Shown here: in pieces, positions 1 through 5,868 of the stretch | How the letters are laid out: each line of letters begins with the position of its first letter | How positions within the stretch are numbered: the stretch's first letter is position 1 | IMG/VR virus record: IMGVR_UViG_3300032050_000901 | Span: 1 to 22,016 of that record | Length of the DNA: 22,016 nucleotides | From: a virus | Direction: 5' to 3' (one strand) | Made by a program: the position numbers and the translations under genes | Notes under the pieces: model-generated | The model's input: the letters and a program-made list of their open reading frames with translations, nothing else | Databases searched by the model: none | What the model was told of the DNA's origin: nothing

Positions 1-339
1 TTATTTGTAGATTTTTACCGTCAAAAAAGTAAGATAATTAAAATCAATGTTAATGAAATACTTAACTTAGAACAAATAGACGAGATAGAACAACACGAAG
101 CATTTGGAAGTTTAATAAATAAAGTAACTCAAGAAATGAATAATTGGCATCATTATGATAGGTTATTATTTCAATTGTATAAAGACTCAAATATGTCTAT
201 GCGAGAAATAGCACAAGGCACTAATATAAGCTTACGAAGTATATTTTGTACATTAAAACATTGCAAAGAACGTTTAAAAGAAAACGTAGGAGAAGATTTT
301 GAAGATTACGTTAATAATGATTATGAATTAATTAAGTAA
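1..339 (+). CDS. Sigma-region-4-like HTH protein, 5' truncated
   Basis: The frame is open from base 1, so the start lies upstream of the window; an internal ATG at 136 is probably not the real start because the codons before it read as continuous protein (for example NVNEILNLEQIDEIEQHEAF). 112 residues are visible. The C-terminal half carries a helix-turn-helix of the sigma-70 region 4 type, with the pattern SMREIAQGTNISLRSIFCTLK followed by a basic helix and an acidic tail ending NNDYELIK. From memory this is a family that sits just before the packaging genes of Flavobacterium-type phages. It may bind DNA as a late regulator or help the terminase recognise DNA; neither is shown by the sequence. 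The next gene starts 2 nt after the stop. Confidence 0.75.
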   Translation, partial: LFVDFYRQKSKIIKINVNEILNLEQIDEIEQHEAFGSLINKVTQEMNNWHHYDRLLFQLYKDSNMSMREIAQGTNISLRSIFCTLKHCKERLKENVGEDFEDYVNNDYELIK

Positions 340-341
340 CT

Positions 342-515
342 ATGGTTGAAATTTTAGAGGTTCTTAATAAAGAATTGAAAAGAAGAAAAGAAAACGCAAA
401 AGAATTTATGAATGATTATAAGCGTTTAGAAGAAGACAATAAAAAGTTAAAGCAGGAAAACGAAATGCTACGAAAAGACCTGCAAGAATTAAGTAAAGAA
501 TATTTTAAAAAATAG
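342..515 (+). CDS. Short coiled-coil protein (57 aa)
   Basis: ATG at 342 opens a 57-codon frame ending TAG at 515. The product is very rich in Lys and Glu with hydrophobic residues in a heptad-like pattern from about residue 20 onward (RLEEDNKKLKQENEMLRKDL), so it should form one long helix and probably a coiled coil. It lies 2 nt after the HTH gene and 3 nt before the next, which supports it as a translated cistron. I recognise no specific family; a small assembly or DNA-packaging accessory protein is possible but unproven. Confidence 0.6.
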   Translation: MVEILEVLNKELKRRKENAKEFMNDYKRLEEDNKKLKQENEMLRKDLQELSKEYFKK

Positions 516-518
516 ATT

Positions 519-923
519 ATGGCACGAAAAAGACGAACAAAAGCTGAAATATTAGCAGCTAAAAGCGAAGGCTTAGGGGATACGGTAGAAAAGGTTTTAG
601 AAGTAACAGGAGTAGCAAAGGTTGCAAAATGGTTATTAGGCGAAGATTGCGGATGTGATGAGCGAAAGGCAAAGTTAAATGAACTATTTCCATATCGGAA
701 AACGTTGTGTTTAGAAGAATCTGAGTTTAGTTACTTAGATGAATGGTTTAACAGAAACACGGACAGAGTAACACCAATTGAGCAAATAGAACTATTTAAA
801 ATACATTCACGAGTGTTTCAAGTAAGAAACGAACTAACAAGTTGCCCAAGTTGCGTAGCTGAAAGAATAGCAGATTTAAAAAAAGTTTATAACCAATACA
901 AAGAAGAAAATGCCAATTCCTAA
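519..923 (+). CDS. Cys-pair phage protein of unknown function
   Basis: 134 residues. A basic N-terminus (MARKRRTKAE) is followed by a helical stretch. A Cys-x-Cys pair lies at residues 44 and 46 in the motif GEDCGCDERKAKLNELFPY, a single Cys at 64, and a CPSC pair at 109-112. The two pairs could bind zinc. The pattern (CGC...KLN.LFPY, later ...RVF, then C..C and LKKVY) is one I recall from conserved hypothetical proteins in Bacteroidota phages, always without a known function. The last 14 nt overlap the start of the next gene, so the two are probably co-translated. Confidence 0.75.
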   Translation: MARKRRTKAEILAAKSEGLGDTVEKVLEVTGVAKVAKWLLGEDCGCDERKAKLNELFPYRKTLCLEESEFSYLDEWFNRNTDRVTPIEQIELFKIHSRVFQVRNELTSCPSCVAERIADLKKVYNQYKEENANS

Positions 924-1368
924 ACCACGTTCAAACGAAGAAAAAAAAGACTTCATTCAGCGATGTATGTCGGATAGTAAAATGGCTTCTGAGTACACAA
1001 ACACCGACCAAAGATTAGCCGTATGTTCAACAAGCTATGAAGAAAACCTAAGTAAAGTTAATTTAGAAAGTTACACTGACTATCCTGAATCAGCAAAGAA
1101 CGCAGCACAAAGAGCATTAGATTGGGCTGATAAGAATGGTTGGGGAGATTGCGGAACACCTGTAGGAAAAGCACGAGCAAATCAATTAGCAAAAGGCGAA
1201 CCAATAAGCGAAGAAACAATATCACGAATGGCAAGTTTTGCAAGGCACTTACAAAATAAAGACGTTCCTTATAGCGAAGGTTGTGGTGGTTTAATGGTTG
1301 ATGCTTGGGGAGGTCAAGCAGGTATTGAATGGGCTCAAAATAAACTTAAAGAAATACGTGGCGAATAG
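910..1368 (+). CDS. Two-domain conserved phage protein
   Basis: 152 residues in two parts. Residues 1 to about 45 hold the motif IPKPRSNEEKKDFIQRCMSD followed by QRLAVC, a short module I recall at the ends of portal, protease or other head-region proteins of many phages. Residues about 55-150 are a second module with NGWGDCGTPVGKARANQLAKG, ISRMASFARHL and CGGLMVDAWGG, also known from memory as a domain attached to phage prohead or head-region proteins. Function is unknown. The gene overlaps its upstream neighbour by 14 nt. It is notable that the two modules form a stand-alone protein here rather than an extension of a head protein. Confidence 0.75.
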   Translation: MPIPKPRSNEEKKDFIQRCMSDSKMASEYTNTDQRLAVCSTSYEENLSKVNLESYTDYPESAKNAAQRALDWADKNGWGDCGTPVGKARANQLAKGEPISEETISRMASFARHLQNKDVPYSEGCGGLMVDAWGGQAGIEWAQNKLKEIRGE

Positions 1369-1402
1369 TGTCTTTTTAACAAGCGATTACTACATAGTAT
1401 TT

Positions 1403-1564
1403 ATGAATCCAAACAAGCATAAACACGAATGGAACGCAATAAGGTTAATTATGACAGTAAGTGAAATAAACTATTGTATATTTATTGATTATGAAAAGGA
1501 GTTTTTAGAATTCCATCCCGTATCAAAAGACGAATTCAAAGAATATTATTATAACCCAAATTAA
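1403..1564 (+). CDS. Small hypothetical protein (53 aa)
   Basis: Frame ends TAA at 1564, 1 nt before the ParB-like gene. The start is uncertain. ATG 1403 gives 53 residues (MNPNKHKHEWNAI...). An in-frame ATG at 1301 or TTG at 1298 would overlap the previous gene by about 70 nt. The codons between that gene's stop and 1403 (reading VFLTSDYYIVF) look protein-like, so a longer or non-canonical start is possible. The product has alternating hydrophobic residues (INYCIFIDYEKEFLEFHPVS) consistent with a small beta-rich fold. I do not recognise the family. Confidence 0.5.
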   Translation: MNPNKHKHEWNAIRLIMTVSEINYCIFIDYEKEFLEFHPVSKDEFKEYYYNPN

Positions 1565-1565
1565 A

Positions 1566-2171
1566 ATGAAGTTAGTGCAAATATCGGACGTAAAACCGAA
1601 CCCAAAAAACCCAAGAGTAATAAAAGACGGAAAATTCCAAAAGTTAGTTAAGTCTATTCAGGAGTTTCCTGATATGCTAAATAAACGCCCTCTAATCGTT
1701 TTTACAGACGTAGATGGTAAATACTGCGTATTAGGTGGTAATATGCGCTTAAAAGCGTTAAATGAGTTAAAATTTAAAGAAATACCCGTTATTATAGCAG
1801 ACGAATGGACGGAAGAACAAAAACACGAATTCTTAATTAAAGATAACGTAGGTTTTGGTGAATGGGATTGGGATAGTTTAGCAAATGAATGGGATGCCGA
1901 AAAGTTAGACGATTGGGGATTAGATGTAATTGGGTTTGATTTAAACGCTGATGAATTAGGAACTGAATTTAGTTTACCCGATGGCGACAAAGCACCTTTT
2001 CAACAAATGACTTTTACCCTTGCTGATGAACAAGCGGAGCAAATAAAGAACGCAATAGCAGATATAAAAGAAACTAAAGAATATAAATACTGCGAAACAA
2101 TGGGCAACGAAAACACGAATGGAAATGCACTTTATTTAATCATAATGCAATGGGCAGAGCAAAGGAAATAA
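1566..2171 (+). CDS. ParB/Srx-fold nuclease-like protein
   Basis: 201 residues. Residues 1 to about 85 match the ParB N-terminal fold: the NPR motif at 15-17, then YCVLGGNMRLKAL at about 53-65, equivalent to the GxxRxxA box that binds nucleotide in this superfamily, then IPVIIADEW. A second part (KHEFLIKDNVGFGEWDWDSLANEW...LDDWGLDV) is the continuation usual in phage ParB-like proteins. In phages this domain often neighbours DNA-modification enzymes rather than partition genes. No ParA is visible and the downstream gene is Mom-like, so a role in DNA modification or DNA processing is more likely than partition; that is inference. It overlaps the Mom-like gene by 22 nt. Confidence 0.8.
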   Translation: MKLVQISDVKPNPKNPRVIKDGKFQKLVKSIQEFPDMLNKRPLIVFTDVDGKYCVLGGNMRLKALNELKFKEIPVIIADEWTEEQKHEFLIKDNVGFGEWDWDSLANEWDAEKLDDWGLDVIGFDLNADELGTEFSLPDGDKAPFQQMTFTLADEQAEQIKNAIADIKETKEYKYCETMGNENTNGNALYLIIMQWAEQRK

Positions 2172-2911
2172 TTGTTAAGGTAATTCCAGCAAAGATTGCA
2201 AATGAGTTTGTAAAGAAAAATCACTATTCAGGAAAATTTGCGACAAGTTCATTATTACATTTTGGGTGTTTTTTAGATGATAAATTACACGGTGTAATGA
2301 GTTTTGGAAATCCGATTGATAGAAAGAAATTATTAAATTTAGTACATACAAAAGATGATAAACCCGTATTATGGACTGAATATCTTGAACTAAATAGAAT
2401 GGCGTTTAATGAATATTTACCTAAAAATTCAGAAAGTAGATGTTTTTCTATTGCCGTAAAAATGATAAAAAAAAATACACCACATATAAAATGGATAATA
2501 TCTTTTTCTGATGCTACTCAATGCGGTGATGGTGCTATATATAGAGCAAGTGGATTTTATTTAACGGCTATTAGAGAAAGTAAAAATGATTTATGGAAAA
2601 CACCTAAAAATTTAGGATGGAATGAGGAAGTGGCACATAGAATAGCTATACAAGGTGGAGTTGGTGGAAGAATCGCACATTTTGTTTTACAAAAATACGG
2701 AACACGAAATGTAAGTATATCAAAACTGATTGAGGATAACGGGGGAACTGCTTTAAATGGTTTTCAACTCCGCTACATTTACCTAATAGACAAAACTTGC
2801 AAAATAACAGTTCCTATTTTACCCTTTTCAAAAATAGATGAATTAGGAGCAGGAATGTATAAAGGAAAAAAGATAACTTTGCAAGAAAGACAACAAGCGC
2901 AAGAAGCATAA
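2150..2911 (+). CDS. Mom-like DNA-modification protein (GNAT fold)
   Basis: 253 residues. The motif order fits the phage Mu Mom family of acyltransferase-fold adenine modification proteins: KKNHYSGK at about 23-29, a glycine strand HGVMSFGNP at 48-55, EYLELNRMAF at 78-87, then ISFSDATQ at 117-124 with an Asp in the position expected for catalysis, then GDGAIYRASGF at 126-136. Mu Mom makes a methylcarbamoyl-type adenine modification that shields phage DNA from restriction; whether this homologue makes the same base is unknown. A poorly conserved insert of about 60 residues precedes FQLRYIYLID. The start overlaps the ParB-like gene by 22 nt, suggesting translational coupling. Near the 3' end, codons 239-241 form an A AAA AAG slippery heptamer (2866-2872); see the separate -1 frame entry. 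Confidence 0.75.
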   Translation: MGRAKEIIVKVIPAKIANEFVKKNHYSGKFATSSLLHFGCFLDDKLHGVMSFGNPIDRKKLLNLVHTKDDKPVLWTEYLELNRMAFNEYLPKNSESRCFSIAVKMIKKNTPHIKWIISFSDATQCGDGAIYRASGFYLTAIRESKNDLWKTPKNLGWNEEVAHRIAIQGGVGGRIAHFVLQKYGTRNVSISKLIEDNGGTALNGFQLRYIYLIDKTCKITVPILPFSKIDELGAGMYKGKKITLQERQQAQEA

Positions 2912-3030
2912 AAGTAATGCGTTCGGCATTCCAGCCGAAAGAAGGAGGGCGGTACTACCCTTGCGCTCAAATAACAGCACAAAAACAGCATAACAATGAG
3001 TGCAGAAGATATAAAGAAACACGAATTTAA
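2872..3030 (+). other. -1 frame C-terminal tail of the Mom-like gene
   Basis: A -1 slip on the heptamer A AAA AAG at 2866-2872 enters a frame open for 52 codons to TAA at 3030. It would replace the last 12 residues and give a 293-residue protein. The new frame includes MRSAFQPKEGGRYYPCAQ (from ATG 2917). From memory, many phage Mom-like or modification proteins encoded just before a terminase end in a tail of the form FQ..EGG..PT.ALQ, so this frame looks like a displaced conserved tail. Alternatives are reinitiation at ATG 2917 (5 nt after the main stop), a sequencing or natural frameshift, or a decayed tail. The frame runs 35 nt into the terminase small subunit gene. Confidence 0.4.
2896..2967 (+). 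other. Structured GC-rich element between mom-like and terS
   Basis: AGCGCAAG at 2896-2903 is the exact reverse complement of CTTGCGCT at 2960-2967. Between them lie a 6-bp perfect hairpin (TTCGGC 2922-2927 with GCCGAA 2934-2939) and a 4-bp one (AGGG with CCCT, about 2946-2961, partly competing with the outer stem). AATGC at 2916-2920 can instead pair with GCATT at 2926-2930, which would disrupt the first hairpin. The stretch is clearly more GC-rich than its surroundings. No run of T follows, so it is not an intrinsic terminator. It could stimulate frameshifting, control terminase translation, act as a processing or packaging signal, or be a by-product of a displaced coding tail. Confidence 0.45.
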
Positions 3031-3331
3031 AAAAGGCGAAAGCGGAAATCCTAACGGAAGACCGAAAGGAGCAAAGAACAGAAGCACAATAGCACGTTAT
3101 TGGTTAGAGGTAAACCAAAACTTAAAGAACCCTTTAACAGGTGAAAGCGAAACAATGAGCCAAGAAGATTTAATGACTTTGGCACTAATCAAAAAAGCAC
3201 GTGAGGGTGATGTAAATGCATATAAAGCACTTATGGATAGTGGATACGGCGCACCTATTCAGCAAGTAGAACAAACAATAATCGAACAACCTTTATTTCC
3301 CGATGTTCAAGAGAACGACAGCAACGAATAA
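2996..3331 (+). CDS. Terminase small subunit-like protein (DUF5681)
   Basis: 111 residues. The N-terminus carries the signature FKKGESGNPNGRPKGAKNRST (residues about 11-31), diagnostic of the DUF5681 family, a basic DNA-binding-like segment that in phages and prophages usually lies directly upstream of the large terminase. A helical remainder follows, and the acidic C-terminus reads PLFPDVQENDSNE. By position and family it is the likely DNA-recognition subunit of the packaging motor. The last 29 nt overlap the large subunit gene, favouring coupled translation. The start ATG at 2996 follows the structured stretch by about 28 nt. Confidence 0.75.
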   Translation: MSAEDIKKHEFKKGESGNPNGRPKGAKNRSTIARYWLEVNQNLKNPLTGESETMSQEDLMTLALIKKAREGDVNAYKALMDSGYGAPIQQVEQTIIEQPLFPDVQENDSNE

Positions 3332-4463
3332 GATACTGAGTTTAAAAAAGCGAACAAAGATTATTCAAGGTGGTTCGTCGGCTTCGAAAACGTATTCTAT
3401 TTTAGCAGTATTAATTGACAAAGCTATAAAATACGCAAACACGGAAATAAGTATAGTTGCAGAAACAATACCTCACTTACGTAGAGGAGCATTGAAAGAC
3501 TGCATTAAAATCCTTAAATGGACAAACAGATACAACGATGACCAATTTAACAAATCGTTATTAACCTACACTTTTAAAAACGGGAGCTATTTAGAATTTT
3601 TCAGTGCTGATGACAGCTCTAAATTACGAGGTGCAAGGCGTGATATTCTCTACATAAACGAGTGTAATAACGTAACCTTTGAATCATACAACGAATTAGC
3701 CATACGTACAAAGAAAGAGATATACTTAGACTTCAACCCTGCCAATGAATTTTGGGTGCATAAGGAACTAAAAGGCGAATCAGACGCAGACTTTCTTATC
3801 TTAACATACAAAGACAATGAAGCTCTTGACAAGTCAATTATTGACCAATTAGAAAAGAATCGTTTAAAAGCAGAAACAAGCTCTTACTGGGCGAATTGGT
3901 GTCGTGTTTATCTTGATGGTGAAATAGGAATGTTAGAGGGTGTTATATTCTCGAATTGGAAGTCTATTGATAAATTACCTACCGAAGCTAAATTGATAGG
4001 AATTGGATTAGACTTTGGTTATACAAATGACCCTACGGCAGCAATTGAGATTTACAATTATAACGGAACACGGATACTCAATGAACTTGTATATCGAACA
4101 GGAATGTTAAACAGCGACATAGCTAAAATCCTGCCGAGCAACGTAGTTATTTATGCAGATAGTTCAGAACCTAAGTCAATAGACGAAATAAAACGCTATG
4201 GAAAGACGATTAAAGGTGTTACCAAAGGCAAGGACTCAATAAACTACGGAATTGATGTTATGCAACAACAGGAATATTTAGTTACGTCAAATAGCGTTAA
4301 TTTAATCAAAGAGTTAAGGGCTTATTGTTGGGACGTAGATAAAGCAGGAACACGATTAAATAAACCTATTGACACGAATAACCACGCTATTGATGCTTTA
4401 CGTTACCACGAAATGGAAACGTTAGGATTAAAGAAAAATTACGGCACATATAATATACGTTAA
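3303..4463 (+). CDS. terL: Terminase large subunit
   Basis: 386 residues with both motor and nuclease signatures of the Terminase_3 / PBSX-like type. Residues 23-30 (GGSSASKT) are a deviant Walker A. DILYINE at 114-120 is Walker B with the catalytic Glu at the end. YLDFNPANEFW at about 141-151 is typical of this branch. The C-terminal RNase H-like nuclease shows GLDFGY (D237), YADSSEP (D286) and NHAIDALRY (D364), the expected three metal-binding acids. It translocates DNA into the prohead and cuts it. The chosen ATG overlaps the small subunit gene by 29 nt and leaves a normal short N-terminus before Walker A. Confidence 0.93.
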   Translation: MFKRTTATNKILSLKKRTKIIQGGSSASKTYSILAVLIDKAIKYANTEISIVAETIPHLRRGALKDCIKILKWTNRYNDDQFNKSLLTYTFKNGSYLEFFSADDSSKLRGARRDILYINECNNVTFESYNELAIRTKKEIYLDFNPANEFWVHKELKGESDADFLILTYKDNEALDKSIIDQLEKNRLKAETSSYWANWCRVYLDGEIGMLEGVIFSNWKSIDKLPTEAKLIGIGLDFGYTNDPTAAIEIYNYNGTRILNELVYRTGMLNSDIAKILPSNVVIYADSSEPKSIDEIKRYGKTIKGVTKGKDSINYGIDVMQQQEYLVTSNSVNLIKELRAYCWDVDKAGTRLNKPIDTNNHAIDALRYHEMETLGLKKNYGTYNIR

Positions 4464-4642
4464 TGACAGATGACACACCGATAATGACCCGAGAAGTTGA
4501 GCATTACGTGTATATTCGGACGGGTAAACGTGTAAAGATAGTTTTTAATGATGCTCAAAGTATAAGAAAGCATTTAATCTTACTTGGTGAGGCGTATGCA
4601 GTTGCCGTGTACTACAATAATCAAAATAAAACGTTTAAATAA
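4463..4642 (+). CDS. Small hypothetical protein (59 aa)
   Basis: ATG at 4463 overlaps the terL stop (TAATG), and TAA ends it at 4642, 1 nt before the next ATG. The product begins MTDDTPIMTREVEHYVYIRT and contains a conserved-looking centre (GKRVKIVFNDAQSIRKHLILLGEAYAVAVYY) predicted as beta strand, helix, strand. The tight end-to-end placement supports a real cistron. Its last codons contain the AACGTTTA element that sits 14 nt before the next gene. I do not recognise the family. Confidence 0.65.
   Translation: MTDDTPIMTREVEHYVYIRTGKRVKIVFNDAQSIRKHLILLGEAYAVAVYYNNQNKTFK
4630..4637 (+). promoter_or_regulatory. AACGTTTA leader element before 4644
   Basis: AACGTTTA followed by exactly six bases and then ATG. 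The same 8-mer with the same spacing precedes the genes at 11784, 12958 and 16118. No purine-rich Shine-Dalgarno site is present, so it may act as a translation-initiation or mRNA-level signal; the role is inferred from repetition only. Confidence 0.5.
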
Positions 4643-4643
4643 T

Positions 4644-5387
4644 ATGAAGTTAGAATTAATCGTTCCAACAAAACTTAGTGAGATACCTTTAACGCACTAT
4701 CAAAAGTTTTTAGCAGTAGCACAAAAGACAAATGATGAGGTGTTTTTAGCTGAAAAAATGATTCAATGTTTTTGTGGTATTGAACTAAAAGACGTAGTTA
4801 AGATTCCATTTAAAGAAGTTGAAGCGTTAAGCGTACATTTTGCTACAATGTTTCAGCAAAAGACGGAATTTAAAAATAGATTTTCTATTTCAGGAACTGA
4901 ATTTGGTTTTATTCCTAATTTAGAGAATATGACTTGGGGTGAATACATAGACCTTGAGGCGAATATAAGCGATTTAAGCACGTTTCATAAAGCAATGGCG
5001 GTAATGTATCGTCCAATAGTAGAAAAACACGGAGACAAGTATAAAATAGAGCCTTATGTTTCTACTATAAACTATTCCGAGATTATGGAATTTGCTCCTT
5101 TAGATATAGCACTTTCTGCAAAGGTTTTTTTTTACAATTTAGAGAACGAGTTATTAAAGGCTACGCTTCATTATTTGGAGACGGAGATTCAGAAGAGCAA
5201 GGAGATGTCAACGATTATAGCGAAAGAACTCAATTTACAAAGCAATGGGGTTGGTATCAAAGCATATATGCAGCAGCTAAAGGAGACATCACAAAGTTTG
5301 ATGAAGTTACCAGACTTCCACTTACAAAAGCACTTACCTACCTTACTTTCGAAAAGCAACGAACAGAGATTGAACAACGTGAATTAA
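4644..5387 (+). CDS. Frameshifted tail-assembly-chaperone-like protein (0 frame)
   Basis: 247 residues from ATG 4644 (MKLELIVPTKLSEIPLTHYQKF). A GTG 60 nt upstream is in frame but lies inside the previous gene and adds a basic, unlikely extension. The N-terminal 163 residues include KMIQCFCGIELKDV, MTWGEYIDLEANISD and HKAMAVMYRPI, patterns I recall from a conserved protein located just after the terminase in Flavobacterium-type phages. At codons 161-163 (GTT TTT TTT) the gene crosses a run of nine T, where a -1 slip enters a second protein-like frame (5132-5407). The 0-frame end (YNLENELLKATLHYLETEIQKS...) also looks protein-like, so bases 5132-5387 may be dual coding. The two-product arrangement resembles lambda G/GT chaperones, but the tape measure lies about 4.5 kb further on. 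Confidence 0.75.
   Translation: MKLELIVPTKLSEIPLTHYQKFLAVAQKTNDEVFLAEKMIQCFCGIELKDVVKIPFKEVEALSVHFATMFQQKTEFKNRFSISGTEFGFIPNLENMTWGEYIDLEANISDLSTFHKAMAVMYRPIVEKHGDKYKIEPYVSTINYSEIMEFAPLDIALSAKVFFYNLENELLKATLHYLETEIQKSKEMSTIIAKELNLQSNGVGIKAYMQQLKETSQSLMKLPDFHLQKHLPTLLSKSNEQRLNNVN
5125..5133 (+). promoter_or_regulatory. Nine-T slippery site for -1 frameshift
   Basis: A run of nine T read in frame 0 as GTT TTT TTT TAC satisfies the X XXY YYZ rule (T TTT TTT) and allows full re-pairing after a -1 slip, which then reads TTA CAA. No strong stimulatory stem is obvious just downstream. Transcriptional slippage adding one T would have the same effect, as would a miscounted homopolymer in the assembly. 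Confidence 0.6.
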
Positions 5388-5407
5388 ATAGACAACTAAA
5401 AAAATAG
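5132..5407 (+). CDS. -1 frame domain of the chaperone-like protein
   Basis: This frame is open from 5045 to TAG at 5405-5407 and holds no ATG, GTG or TTG codon anywhere, so it needs frameshifting to be made. Joined at the T run it gives 91 residues, for a 254-residue fusion. Its content is clearly protein-like: GDGDSEEQ, then FTKQWGWYQSIYAAAKGD, then ITKFDEVTRLPLTKALTYL, then FEKQRTEIEQRELNRQLKK. The motif set (KWGWY.SIY.LA.GDI.KFDEVT plus a terminal coiled coil) is one I recall as a separately annotated small protein in related phages. The stop lies 2 nt before the next gene's ATG at 5410, as expected for a genuine cistron end. The 0 frame stops earlier, at 5387. Confidence 0.65.
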   Translation, partial: LQFRERVIKGYASLFGDGDSEEQGDVNDYSERTQFTKQWGWYQSIYAAAKGDITKFDEVTRLPLTKALTYLTFEKQRTEIEQRELNRQLKK

Positions 5408-5409
5408 AT

Positions 5410-5868
5410 ATGAGTTATTACGGAATATTAAACATTTTAAAATCTGAATTAGAAGCAACTAATTTAGTTACTACAGTTACCGAAGGTGATATCTTTCAAG
5501 TTGATTTATCTAAGCAGACTTTGTTTCCTTTGGCTCATATTATGGTAAACAACGCAACGTTTGAAAATAATGTTATTCGTTATAATATTTCTATTATTGC
5601 TATGGATGTAGTGGATATATCAAAAGACGAAACAACGGATATTTTTATAGGCAATGACAACGAGCAAGATGTATTAAATACTCAGATAACAATGTTGAAT
5701 CGTGTTTATGATAAATTAGTTCGTGGTAACTTCTTTACCAATTTAGGAATCATTGATGGTAACCCAACTTGTGAGCCATTTATAGAACGTTTTGAAAACA
5801 ATTTAGCAGGTTGGACAATGACGTTTGATTATTTAATAGGCAACGAAATGACGATATGTAATGAATAA
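5410..5868 (+). CDS. Tail terminator-like protein
   Basis: 152 residues. The pattern TVTEGDIFQVDLSKQTLFPLAHIMVNNATFENNVIRYNISIIAMD, followed by ETTDIFIGNDNEQDVLNTQ and ERFENNLAGWTMTFDYLIGNEMTIC, matches from memory a conserved family in the neck/tail block of Bacteroidota phages. The alternating beta strands, the length and the position just before an HK97-gp10-like gene suggest the tail terminator (lambda gpU-like) that caps the tail tube. That assignment rests on synteny and fold pattern, not on a diagnostic motif. It overlaps the next gene by 8 nt. Confidence 0.6.
   Translation: MSYYGILNILKSELEATNLVTTVTEGDIFQVDLSKQTLFPLAHIMVNNATFENNVIRYNISIIAMDVVDISKDETTDIFIGNDNEQDVLNTQITMLNRVYDKLVRGNFFTNLGIIDGNPTCEPFIERFENNLAGWTMTFDYLIGNEMTICNE

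Noticed and set aside
1658-1990. 110-codon minus-strand frame over the ParB-like gene
   Set aside because: Ser/Asn/Pro-rich shadow of a gene with clear ParB motifs on the + strand.
2896-2967. Hammerhead ribozyme in the structured element
   Set aside because: A GAAA follows one stem, but the required CTGANGA core is absent nearby; the CTGATGA strings elsewhere (for example near 2030 and 3607) lack the matching stems and GAAA.
4584-4643. GTG-initiated N-terminal extension of the chaperone-like gene
   Set aside because: It lies inside the preceding 59-codon gene, adds a basic Cys/Ile-rich segment, and the ATG at 4644 has the AACGTTTA-N6 leader.
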